A stretch of DNA of 64,000 nt from assembly GCA_032718475.1 (NCBI GenBank), contig JAUCBJ010004539.1, forward strand, positions 1-64,000. The letters run 5' to 3'. Position 1 is the stretch's first letter, and each line of letters begins with the position of its first letter. Of the stretch, positions 1 through 13,400 are shown piece after piece. This stretch comes from Nemertoderma westbladi. Its lineage: Eukaryota > Xenacoelomorpha > Nemertodermatida > Nemertodermatidae. The notes beneath the pieces were generated by a model, which did no database searches, was not told where the DNA came from, and was given only the letters and a program-made list of their open reading frames with translations. Made by a program: the position numbers and the translations under genes.

Positions 1-1293
1 GGTAATAAGTTTTTCGGTAATAAAGAACCTACCGGTATTGAGTTAGGTACCGGTAGACCGTAGACATATGTATTAAAATGCCATTACATTACTTTTGGCT
101 GATATGGGTTTATAGGTTTATTTCAAGCAATTAATAAAAATAAAAAATAAATAAACTAAAACCCAAGTAGGCCTATAAGTCTGAAGTATCTCAGTATCTG
201 TATCATCATAATTTTCAACCATAATACCAAAACGCATGTACCTGTGTACCTCGTACCAGGCAGCAGGCCTAGGGGGGTAAGGATTAAGGAACCTACTGAC
301 CTGTGAAAAGTTACAACTGAACGTGGACTGGGCTGCAGGCTTCATTACAGACTGCGCCTTGTTTGTCGATCTATCACTTATATTGTTAGAATTTACAAAC
401 TACATACTGACATAGGCTGCTCGAACCCGTAACCAGTAGACTGTACCGGTACGGTAGCTAATCCTGACTATCTGCATAAAAGCAACAAAAACGACTAAAC
501 GAGAGAGCTCCAATTGGCATATTGCATGTATTGCTAACAAATACCGGTACAAAGTACTGAAGTCTGTAGTAACACTCACAGACTGCGTGAGTTCACACAA
601 GTCGCACACTGCGTACTTATTGTATTAATATTGCAGAGTCGTCAAATTGCCTGCTAAATTATACTCTCAGGTTAAATTGTGGCACCTTAATATGTAATGA
701 GAGCATCCTGCGATCATGGTTACCTTATAAATACCATTCTACCGCTACCTACTGCAGAAGTGCAATATTGCAGTATTGGTTGCATTACACTGTTGTACTA
801 CTGTACTGTACGTGTACACTTTACCTACTACAAGAAGTTGGCCTAATCTACGACACAGCAACAGTGCTGCAGTGCAGTGTACCGGTACATTTTGAACGTA
901 CGTAGTACAGCAATATACTGATATATTAAATCATCGTATATTGTAATTTTACAATTTGAATTTCCCGCTTATTTTTATATAAAAATAGTCTGGATACTCA
1001 ACTCACTCACTTAACTACTTCTTGCTGCTTAAAACAAATTTCAATAAAAATGTGCAAACTACATGATTAACCTAGGTGTTGAGGTTACAGATGGGTGGGG
1101 GGGGGGGGGGGGGGGGGGGTATTTAGATAACCTGAAACACTAATGAGCAAGCGATTATTTTTTAGCGTAATTCATCGCAGCACCGCAACACTTTTTAAAT
1201 GGTACCGGTAAATTGTTTTTCAATAGAAAACAATGTAACTACACAAAATTAAAACAGAGAGATATAAAATTATACATAAACAGTAAACTCTAC
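1..1293. other. Intron 49 (partial), no gene seen
   Basis: AT-rich sequence with many short TACCGGTAC-like palindromic words and a run of about 23 G at 1097-1119. No exon with a cadherin-like frame and matching phase 1 acceptor was found. Confidence 0.5.
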
Positions 1294-1488
1294 CTTGGGG
1301 AACATTGTCGTTCTCCGGAACGATAAAGATATTGACTACGGTGGTTCCCGTTCTTTGGGTCACTGAGTCAGCGCCATCTACCGCGAGTACCCTGAACTTA
1401 TACTCGTATTGTCCTCTATCGTAGTCCACTCTATTACTTGGGTGAGTTCGCAGTTCACAGGCCAGCGGATTGGTTACTGCGTTACCAT
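1294..1488 (-). CDS. Cadherin exon 49 (residues ~2843-2907), last exon seen
   Basis: Acceptor CTTCAG|, donor G|GTAGAG (weak), phase 1 in and out. Contains VDYDRGQYEYKFRVLAVDGA and linker FIVPENDNVPQ. The phase 1 end shows that at least one more exon lies beyond base 1. Confidence 0.85.
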
Positions 1489-4400
1489 CTGAAGGAAAAG
1501 AGAGCGGATTGGTAATAATGAACTTACAGACGAGACAAATTAGATAGCATACAGTAGATAGATAGTACACTGAAGTTGCAATAAATGTCTGTCTATGGGA
1601 ACTCCTTTGGGTTGAGCCAGTGGACGTGGGATGCCCATAGTGGCATTGCGCTTCAATAAGTTGACTCCACACAGCCACATATCCTCCCCACACAGCCACA
1701 TATCTTCCCCACAGTCACATATCCTCCACACACAGCCACATATCTTCCCCACACAGCCACATATCCTCCCCACACAGCCACACATCCTCCCCACAGCCAC
1801 TTATCTTCCCCACAGCCACATATCCTCCCCACACACCCACATATCCTCCCCACACAGCCACATATCTTCTCCACAATCACATATCTTCCCCACACAGCCA
1901 AATATCTTCCCCACACAGCCACAATCTTCCCCACACAGCCACATATCCTCCCCACACAGCCACATATCCTTCCCACAGCCACATATCCTCCGCACACAGC
2001 CACATATTCTCCCCACACAGCCACATATCTTCACCACAGTCATATATCCTCCCCACACAGCCACATATCTTCCCCACAGCCACATATCCTCCCCACACAG
2101 CCACAAATCCTCCCCACACAGCCACATATCCTCCATACACAGCCACATTTCTTCCCCACAGCCACATATCCTCCCCACGCAGCCACATATCCTCCGCACA
2201 GCCACAAATCCTATTCCTTTGTATATTCCTAATCGACCGAATTGAGATTCTATAGAGTCAGTAATTAGTATAAAATCTTTCCTAGGTTATTTTGCCCACA
2301 TGTATATGCGAACAAACTGAAATTCCCGCCAATATCTACACATAAGTAATAGGAAATAACACTATTATAAGTTTTTCTAAGGAAAAACACCCTACCTTTA
2401 AAATGTAAGGTAAACTGAATAAAAGTGTTACTAAGGCAAAATACCCTATGTACCATATGTATATTACAGGAATCCATGAATTTCACCCACGCCACACCCA
2501 TCCCCACACTCTATCCCACTCAAAGACTTTAATTTATAATTATAGTTTATATTTATAGTTATAGGTTATAGTTGAATTTATAATTTAGTAATTAACTACC
2601 ACCTACCCCTCAGCACCCCAACCCCCCCCCCCCCCCCCCCCATCCTCATTTAAAATAGTTACTTTGTATAATATACAAAATAAATTATATTAAAAATAAT
2701 TATACATCTGTTTTGTATTGTTATTTTTATCATATGTTACATGTAACCCGTAAGTGCTTCTACAGCCTTGGTTGTCTTCCGCTCACATTTCATTGAATGC
2801 CATTACCCTTTGTAATTATTTGTTTTACAGTATGTTTGTTCATCCAATGCAATATCGATCAAATATATTCTATTCGTAAACAGGACGACCACGACGGTAT
2901 GCAATTTCAGAGTAAAATTTCGTTTTATTGTAGTGATTTATAGGTTCGCCAACAACCAGTCCAACAACTCACCTTTATTCTGTACATAGAACTCATCTGC
3001 CTTTGCCACATCATCGGGATGTATCAAACATGTTATCTTGGCGTTGCTAGTGGCCGGGTCATCCGCATCAGTTACCGCCATATTCGGTATAACGACAACG
3101 TTCGCGCCGACAGTATCCGCAACGTTTTGAACGTAGTAAACATTCGTGAAGGTCGGCGTGTTGTCGTTCGTGTCCTGGAATAATGAATAACATTCTAAAT
3201 TAGTCGCCTTCTCAAATGTATACAGTTGAACTAGTTAAGTTGCCATCTCTAAGGAACAAGCGAACTCAACTAACTGTAATGGGTACTGGTATTGGTGAGT
3301 AAATGGAAGGTTTGGAAAGAGTGAACAAACAGAGCATTCACTTGGGTGTACGTGTGGAGCCCGTAGCTAGCAGCCAACACCAAGAGAGAGGAGTCTTCAG
3401 GTTTCCATCGACGTTTCAAGTTTCAAAGTCATCAATAATTATGTTTGTTTTGCAAATCAAGTTTGAGTTAATGATATGTGTGTCGAATTTGGAATACAAT
3501 TACGTATGTTATGGAGTGTACAGCGAGCACTTTATAAATGAACATAAATTCCTATTATTTACTTCCGTCGATTCGCTATGTTCAATAATCTCATATTGAG
3601 TTACTTTATACCCAATTTCGTAAATCGAAATAATCATTAAAATATTATTAGTAATACTGAATAAGGACCCAGTACACTGTATACTTACTGTGACTGAATA
3701 AGGACCCAGTATACTTACTGTGACTGAATAAGGACCCAGTATACTTACTGTGACTGAATAAGGACCCAGTATACTTACTGTGACTGAATAAGGACCCAGT
3801 ATACTTACTATGACTGAATAAGGACCCAGTATACTTACTATGACTGTGATCTGAATAAGGACCCAGTATACTTACAGTCACTGAATATGGACCCAGTATA
3901 CTTACTATGACTGTGATCTGAATAAGGACCCAGTATACTTACTATGACTGAATAAGGACCCAGTATACTTACTGTGACTGAATAAGGACCCAGTATACTT
4001 ACTATGACTGTGATCTGAATAAGGACCCAGTATACTTACTATGACTGTGATCTGTATAAGGACCCAGTATACTTACTGTGACTGAATAAGGACCCAGTAT
4101 ACTTACTATGACTGTGATCTGAACGTTTTGGGTGGCTGTTTTACCTCCACCGTCCTTCGCTTCCACACTGAGTGTATAAACGTTAGTTCCGCCGTTTATC
4201 CAGCGGATATCGTTAGCTACCGAAATCTCTCCTTTGTTTTCATCGGCGTTAAAGTCTTGAGTTTGTATAGTAAAGTAGCTGTTCGTATCTCCAGATAATA
4301 TCGAATACTGAAACAATAAGGTAAATAATAAAAGGCAATATTAATATGACTTCGGCAACATGAACATGGTTACTATTTGTAACATTGGCGAAAGTAGAAC

Positions 4401-7400
4401 TTGTTTTCACTTCTTGAGGCAATTTATTTACCCTGCGTCCTTAAAATCAATAAAGAGTGAGGGAGGGAATCGTAAACAATATGTTTTTCCTTGTTTTTTT
4501 CTACGTATATTTCTTTGCTTGATTCAGTAATATAAAATAAAAATAGATAATGCGATGTTTTCCATGTTGCTTCCTTATTTACTGCGATTATAATTTGTTC
4601 AATTTTTATTCTTTAGAACACATTAAAAATTAACGGATAGTTATTAAAAAAATCCCGGCGGGAGAATAAGTGTATACGATTTACTTTATGTCACTTAGTA
4701 TTATCCGTTACAGCAGCCGTGATACAACATGTGCGCGAACTGCGACAGTAAGATATTAGCGAATATGTGTCCCAAAGGATACCACATGGCAATCACATAT
4801 TTAATGTAGTCACCACAGTAAGCTAATACAACATTCTTTATAATTTATTATTGGTGTTATGGGTGAAAGTTATATTAATACAACATTCTTGGTAATCAAC
4901 AACATAAGACGATTGCTGATTGGCTGGCTGAGACCTCGTTGACCTTTAACTTTACTCTTGTACACCTACCTTCACATATCCGTGACCTGGTTGCCCTTGA
5001 CCCGGCTCACCTACCTTCACATATCCGTGACCTGGTTGCCCTTGACCCGGCTCACCTACCTTCACATATCCGTGACCTGGTTGCCCTTGACCCGGCTCAC
5101 CTACCTTCACATATCCGTGACCTGGTTGCCCTTGAACCGGCTCACCTACCTTCACATATCCGTGACCTGGTTGCCCTTGAACCGGCTCACCTACCTTCAC
5201 ATATCCGTGACCTGGTTGCCCTTGATCCGGCTCACCTACCTTCACATATCCGTGACCTGGTTGCCCTTGTACCGGCTCACCTACCTTCACATATCCGTGA
5301 CCTGGTTGCCCTTGAACCGGCTCACCTACCTTCACATATCCGTGACCTGGTTGCCCTTCAACCGGCTCACCTACCTTCACATATCCGTGACCTGGTTGCC
5401 CTTGAACCGGCTCACCTACCTTCACATATCTGTGACCTGGTTGCCCTTGAACCGGCTCACCTACCTTCACATATCCGTGACCTGGTTGCCCTTGAACCGG
5501 CTCACCTACCTTCACATATCCGTGACCTGGTTGCCCTTGAACCGGCTCACCTACCTTCACATATCCGTGACCTGGTTGCCCTTGAACCGGCTCACCTACC
5601 TTCACATATCCGTGACCTGGTTGCCCTTGAACCGGCTCACCTACCTTCACATATCCGTGACCTGGTTGCCCTTGAACCGGCTCACCTACCTTCACATATC
5701 CATGACCTGGTTGCCCTTGAACCGGCTCACCTACCTTCACATATCCGTGACCTGGTTGCCCTTGAACCGGCTACACATACCTTCACATATCCGTGACCTG
5801 GTTCCCCTTGAACCGGCTCACCTACCTTCACATATCCGTAACCTGGTTGCCCTTGAACCGGCTACACATACCTTCACATATCCGTGACCTGGTTGCCCTT
5901 GAACCGGCTCACCTACCTTCACATATCCGTGACGTGGTTGCCCTTGAACCGGCTACACGTACCTTCACATATCCGTGACCTGGTTGCCCTTCAACCGGCT
6001 CACCTACCTTCACATATCCGTGACCTGGTTGCCCTTGAACCGGCTCACCTACCTTCACATATCCGTGATCTGGTTGCCCTTGAACCGGCTACACGTACCT
6101 TCACATATCCGTGACCTGGTTGCCCTTCAACCGGCTCACCTACACTCACATATCCGTGACCTGGTTGCCCTTGAACCGGCTACACGTACCTTCACATATC
6201 CGTGACCTGGTTGCCCTTCAACCGGCTCACCTACCTTCACATATCCGTGACCTGGTTGCCCTTGAACCGGCTACACGTACCTTCACATATCCGTGACCTG
6301 GTTGCCCTTGAACCGGCTCACCTACCTTCACATATCCGTGACCTGGTTGCCCTTGAACCGGCTACACGTACCTTCACATATCCGTGACCTGGTTGCCCTT
6401 CAACCGGCTCACCTACCTTCACATATCCGTGACCTGGTTGCCCTTGAACCGGCTCACCTACCTTCACATATCCGTGACCTGGTTGCCCTTGAACCGGCTA
6501 CACGTACCTTCACATATCCGTGACCTGGTTGCCCTTCAACCGGCTCACCTACCTTCACATATCCGTTACCTGGTTGCCCTTGAACCGGCTCACCTACCTT
6601 CACATATCCGTGACCTGGTTGCCCTTGAACCGGCTCACCTACCTTCACATATCCGTGACCTGGTTGCCCTTCAACCGGCTCACCTACCTTCACATATCCG
6701 TGACCTGGTTGCCCTTGAACCGGCTCACCTACCTTCACATATCCGTGACCTGGTTGCCCTTGAACCGGCTCACATACCTTCACATATCCGTGACCTGGTT
6801 GCCCTTGAACCGGCTCACCTACCTTCACATATCCGTGACCTGGTTGCCCTTGAACCGGCTCACCTACCTTCACATATCCGTGACCTGGTTGCCCTTGAAC
6901 CGGCTACACGTACCTTCACATATCCGTGACCTGGTTGCCCTTCAACCGGCTCACCTACCTTCACATATCCGTGACCTGGTTGCCCTTGAACCGGCTCACC
7001 TACCTTCACATATCCATGACCTGGTTGCCCTTGAACCGGCTCACCTACCTTCACATATCCGTGACCTGGTTGCCCTTGAACCGGCTACACGTACCTTCAC
7101 ATATCCGTGACCTGGTTGCCCTTCAACCGGCTCACCTACCTTCACATATCCGTGACCTGGTTGCCCTTGAACCGGCTCACCTACCTTCACATATCCATGA
7201 CCTGGTTGCCCTTGAACCGGCTCACCTACCTTCACATATCCGTGACCTGGTTGCCCTTGAACCGGCTACACATACCTTCACATATCCGTGACCTGGTTCC
7301 CCTTGAACCGGCTCACATACCTTCACATATCCATGACCTGGTTGCCCTTGAACGGACGTCTTAAAGTCAGCGTCCCTCGCTAAAACATCCATTATCTTTG

Positions 7401-10400
7401 TACTGAGTGGCGACCGCTCCTCCACTGTGGCTGCCGTGTAGGGCGCACTTGTATCAAACACCGGATCGTGTTCGTTTACCGCTCCCACGTTAATGTTAAT
7501 CTCGATTGCCGAAGTCTTTTCTCCATCGGAAACGACACCAGTGAGCGCGAAGAATTGCGGGTTGTTGATGACGTTGGCGTCATAGTCAAACTCCTTGATA
7601 ACCTTGAGGGCAACCTTATTATTGGCAACATTGACAACCGCTGGCGTCTCGAAGAACTACAAGAAAATAATAAAAATACTAAATTCGTATAACCGAAATA
7701 TCCAAAGCATAGAAAAGTCATTTAAAAATATCTAAAGCGATGTAGGGGCCTACAGTATGTAGGAACTAAACCAAAAATATTTTTGGGTTTAGCGTGTACC
7801 ACTACTCCCACCTAGACCCAAAACATCTATAATCATGTATTCAGTACCAGGTTTCTATGGTGATAATGTACTATTTATTAGTTTGAGGAAAAAATACATA
7901 TTGAAAACCGACGAACGAGAAACAGTATATACTATGAACGACATAAATAAAGGATCACCTACTTTGTTTGGGTCGCCCCCGAGAATGTCAACGTGGAGTG
8001 TTTTAAACGGCGCGGTTTCATCCTTATCGGTGCAGACCATATTCAATTCGTGGGCCGTTCCTCCGTTCAACGCCGAACCTTCGTTGATGGTCGTCTCTAT
8101 GGTGCTCGGCACGCACTCTGGGGTGTTGTCGTTGATATCTGCGATACTGATATCGAGTGTAGCAGTGGAATCCTTCACCGGCCCTGCCGCCTTCACCGTA
8201 AGTGTGTAAGTTAGCGCACCGCCGGTGGCCGTGTCCGAGTCCAACGTCCGAGTGGTTCGCAGCTCACCGGAATCCTTGTCGATCTCAAAGAATTCATCAA
8301 CATTACCTTTTATGTAAAATTGCAAAACATTAAAATCATTACGACACTCTGACTATATATATAACCCTTTCATTCACTCCCCTATCAAAAGCAAGACCAG
8401 GTTCCAATCTCGATAAATACCAAAATAAAATCGGAACAGACCCTCCTTCCTCAGTGATAACGCGGAGATTCCAGAGAGGACCAACCAATACCGTTTATTG
8501 TTTTGGATCAAGTAGGCCTCATACAACCACCGCCTTTATAAACTGTTCCTTTCCCACATGAAATGTAAGGAACCCTTAACAGGACATGCAAGAAATATTT
8601 AATTTAATTTATTTATTTTGTGCGCACAAATTAGTATTTTGTGCGCAAAACTTAGTAACGTATGCGCAATACTTAGTATCTTGTGAGCGCAACTTACGAT
8701 AAAAAATATCTTCATATGTACTTTTAAGCCCGGTTCAATGATAACTTCGCGGTAGATACACAGCGCCGCTGTGACGGTGCTGTGAAACCGCAATGCTGGC
8801 CAATCACATCGTTTTAGTTATTGGCTACAGCGCTGCGAGAATAAAGTGACAGCGCAGTCGCTGTGCGTTCAAAACCACAGAGAGGTTACCGCGAAGTGTA
8901 TCTGTGTACCGGGCCTCCGTATAAATGTGTTATTAAGTTTTGGTTATTTGCTTCCTTACCCCAACTAAACTGTAAAACGGGGAAATTTACTCTCAGGACA
9001 AAGTTAGATTCATATCCAGTAAACCCCCGCTAACTTTTATCCAGGGTAAAATTATGAGATTGGACCTAAACATAATAATATCACGGAAATATAGACTATT
9101 TGTGGGAGACACGAAAATATTGTAATAAGCGAGTTCGTCTGGAGGTATTGGCCCATACGGTGGGATTATCGGAAACTATATAGTGATTCATTGGAGACAC
9201 GTAACTTACCAGCAGTTATAGAGAAATGATTGGTTCGTTCATGGAGCTTGGTCTCCGTGTGGTCGTCGTCGGTATACGAAACAGTTGCTATAGTAACACA
9301 GCAAGGCGACGCGTCCAGGATGGTTGCGGGGGCTACAGGGTAGGGCCCGCCCGCAGCTGAAAGGAATTAATTAAAATAATATATAATCTAATCTATTAAG
9401 TTATCACAAGGTCTACAATTCAATGTATTCAGTTAGTAAGTTGGTCTACAATCCAATGTATTCAGTTAGTAAGTTGGTCTACAATCCAATCCAATGTATT
9501 CAGTTAGTAAGTTGGTCTACAATCCAATCCAATTATCATTTAGGCGTTGGTTTTCCCTCGCCGATCCTAATTATCCTCGGTACACTTGCCCCCTCACAGC
9601 CTCACACTGGTAATTAAATATTTAAGTGTGATGATTCTGATTGAGCAATAATTATATACCATAATAAATTCATATATTATTGATTTCTAGGCTAGAATCA
9701 GAGCACGGAGGGAACAGTTTGATACTATGGATGTTAACAAAAACCATGGGATCTCCTTTGACGAATGGCTTCACCATACTTTAATTGACATCGAAAAGAA
9801 AGTTGCAACTTTTCAGTAACTATAGATATTTATTTATTATAATATAGATAGATATATTTAGTCATTTGTGGTTAGTCGATTAAGATAATTAGATCATAGT
9901 ATATATTTTGGAATAATATTTCGTTAGACTAAATTTATACTGTATTATTAAATCTTAGCGTTGGTTAATACTGTATCTGTTTTGCCATATTTATATTTTT
10001 TATTATTGTTTTTTTTTGTTGTTGTTGTCTTCAATAATGTCAATAATACATAATGACAGGGAATAATCTCATCAGGGTATGAATCTCTGATTGACTGGCT
10101 GTAAAGCGGACAGACACATTGACAGTCATATGTTATGTTGTTAAGAAACTGTATAAGCAAATAAGCATATAATTTCATATAAAAGTTAAGAACGGTTTCA
10201 AATTAACTCTAGCTAGATAAGTGGGCTGTGGGCTAAATTAATTCAAACTTACTAATAACGGGAGTTTTATCATCTAAATCCGATACCCAGACGTTAACAG
10301 TCAAGGTTGTCGTAGCAACCAGGTGTGAGACACCGACGTCATTGTTGTCCGTCATTTTTACGTAGACGCTGTAGAAATCCTTTGGGGTGGGTGGTCCACT

Positions 10401-13400
10401 CGCCTCGAGGTCCAGACCCTGGGTGTGAACTTGGAGAATATTTGTTTGGCCCGCTGTAATTCCCATTCGGAAGAACGACTCCGTACCATCTACAAGAGTA
10501 ATATTATGTGTTTGGGTTGCAATATATAGAAGATTGGTGTAATCGAGGAATACTTCCCTCCTTCCTCAGCCCTCTAAAGGCTGGTTCGGAGTTCCACATA
10601 GGTAGATAGAGGCCTAACCGACAAACGATAAAACCTAAGTACCGTATATTATAAACGACTAACGACATACCTGTATTCAGGATTGTATAAACAAATTTGG
10701 ATGTTGGTGTTAAGACGGTGTCTAGATCAGTACATTCGTTGAATACGACCACTGTGTCTCCGGTATTGGCGCCTTCGTTAATTGTTTTCTCGTAAACACG
10801 CTTCGAACACACTGGAACCTCATCGTTCACATCTCCAACCTTGAATTGAAAAGAAGTTAAATGACCTAGCCAACTCACTTTTATGTCATCCCCTTGGCCT
10901 TCTAGCGTCCTTTAGTATGAGGCCACCATTACGGTGTGAGTACGCGGTAATTATAAATATTAAAAAAAATAATAAATGTACATATTATTATGTAATATGT
11001 ATATTATATGGGAGAAATAACTATGGAAAATAAAGAGCGTGTTTTTCCCGTCGACCCCGTTGGCCCGTGATCATGAAATTGCCGAGCGAAGGTTAGTGAA
11101 CGAGATTAACTATTGTACATTAAGGGGCCATTTGTTTTCACGTACGTAATGAGTAATTTCACCATTAATTTGGCTTTTCTCTTCTAGTAATTGAGAATAA
11201 TTTTCCCTCGTCGCTTAGAGTGTTGCGTGACCCGTATGTTTGATCGGCATATTTTACTTACATTCTAAGGGGCTGCCCATGACCTAATATAACTGTTATA
11301 GTAGGTCATGGGCTGCCCCTCCCATGTTCTCAGGGTTTCTCAAAAAATGGCGCGAAAAAATTAAATCCTATATATTTTTATGATAGTCATTACTCACACC
11401 GGGATATATAGCGTAATATTAAATGTAAATCCTGAAACCGGAAACAAAGAGTAGGATTGAAAAGCGACAAATAAAAATATTATTTAGTCTGAGATATATA
11501 AGCAATATATAAGATATAAAGATATACGTATAATATATATATACGTAAGATATATAAGGTCACCAGTTCGATCCCACCTGGACGTCATTGCCGACTTTAC
11601 AAAAGCTGTGCCCAACAAAAAGTTATAATATATAAGCATTAAGGGGAGGGGGTAGTTAATGTTATACATAAAAAACAAAACGATTTCTTCACTTATGTAT
11701 GAGCTATTGATATATAGACTTCGTGGTCATCGGGAAATACGCCTATGTTTCCATGTAATAAATAATTAGTGACTTATCTTATATATGTATCCCCCCCCCC
11801 CCCCCCCCCCCCTGTACCGCCTGCCAGGATATGATATTGCTGATAAATTATTTGAAATCCTATATTTCATCTGAAATCCCCCTCACTTTCTCGGGTCATA
11901 TCTACCATTCGCGAACTCACATTTACTGTAATGGCTTTTGTTGCGGTCTTTTTGGTTCCGACTCCGTCTGCCAAGTCGGTGACCTTTACTGTGACAGAGT
12001 AGGTTTGAGTCGGGGATGCGCCATCGAACTGCAAACTGTTTGATAAGTAAAGATTCCCACTCAATGGGCCAATGTAGACCACAGGGGAAACAGGGTCGAT
12101 TGAATATCTGAAATAATAAGTTTAGGGCTTCATATAGTACTGTATACAGTAACGGGAATATATATTTTTATTGTTTAAACGGGATCCCGAGATAGATAAT
12201 TCAATTCCCGATCACGAAATCCCGTTTAAACACTAATATACAATATTTTTTGTATATAAAGTATCGGGAATTAGTACCGTAGTCAAACTAAATGTCAGCT
12301 AACATGGAAATTAGATTGATCTAGAATATTTATAATTATTATACAACATGTAGGTCCATTTCAGATGGAATTCTAAACGGTTCCACATGACACCAGAATT
12401 CAGATGCTAATTACAAAATTATAAATCAGTACCGGTAGTACTTTCATGTAAATTTGATATGAAGCACTTGTTGTGAAAACAGTTACAAATTTATTAATCC
12501 TGTTTTTTTTTTCTCCATCTAGTGCAGCTCGTGTCACCATTATTTATTATTTAACAATAGCTACTTTTGGCCATTGTCTGCATTACTTACATTTAATACA
12601 TAATAATTACTTAACGAACGTAATGACTATTTAATAACATGTAGGCCTACCAATTTCAATGTGATCTTTGAATGTAGCTTGTTTGTTGAAAATCACCACA
12701 ATCACAACACATCATCAATGAAAATTTACTTTTCCCTTTTTAATGTATTACCGGTATATATTTTAACATTTTTTATTCATTCTAGAATATTTGGATTTAA
12801 ATTGAGCTAAATTCATTATCAATACAACCTAACACAAAGTACAATAGTTATGTACTAGTTAGAACTACGGTACCTATTAAAACATCTAAACAATAGGGCT
12901 AGAGTTCCGTATAGCACTACATTTTTAAAACCTATATCATTGTTACTATGGCAACGTTGAATAGTTCTATAACAATATAAAATTATTATATTCTTTTCTA
13001 GAACATAAATAAAATAAAAATATATTGTTCTAGAACATATAGCTAATTTTTTTAATTTTAAAATAGCTAGTAAATTTTAAAAAAATATATTTTTAATTAG
13101 TTTCTGAATACATTTTAATTAGTAGATTATGGAGTTTTTGTATACCGATGTAACTAATTAGTTTATTTATCAATTGGGTATTGGCTTTGTTGGCCTTTAA
13201 TATCTCATGAAATCCGTTCAATTTTAATTTTCTTATCTGTCGCCTCCACATGTCAGTTTTCGGAAAATTTATCTTTCTGGTTTAATGCACTACTCACACA
13301 AAGCTCTGTCGTCGTATATTTTTGTTATTTTTCGCCATACCTTGTCTTTTAATTGCCTTAAATTTGACTTGTGCATTTCGTAACCCAACAAGTTTTTGTA

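Noticed and set aside
1631-2245. 204-codon ORF rich in SPHSHI repeats and its antisense frames
   Set aside because: Generated by the 21-bp minisatellite, no independent coding signal.
4939-7291. Long ORFs on both strands (HLPSHIRDLVALEPA and GEPVQGQPGHGYVKV repeats)
   Set aside because: By-products of 45-bp array 2. Only the minus-strand exon end, and possibly its immediate extension, has coding support.
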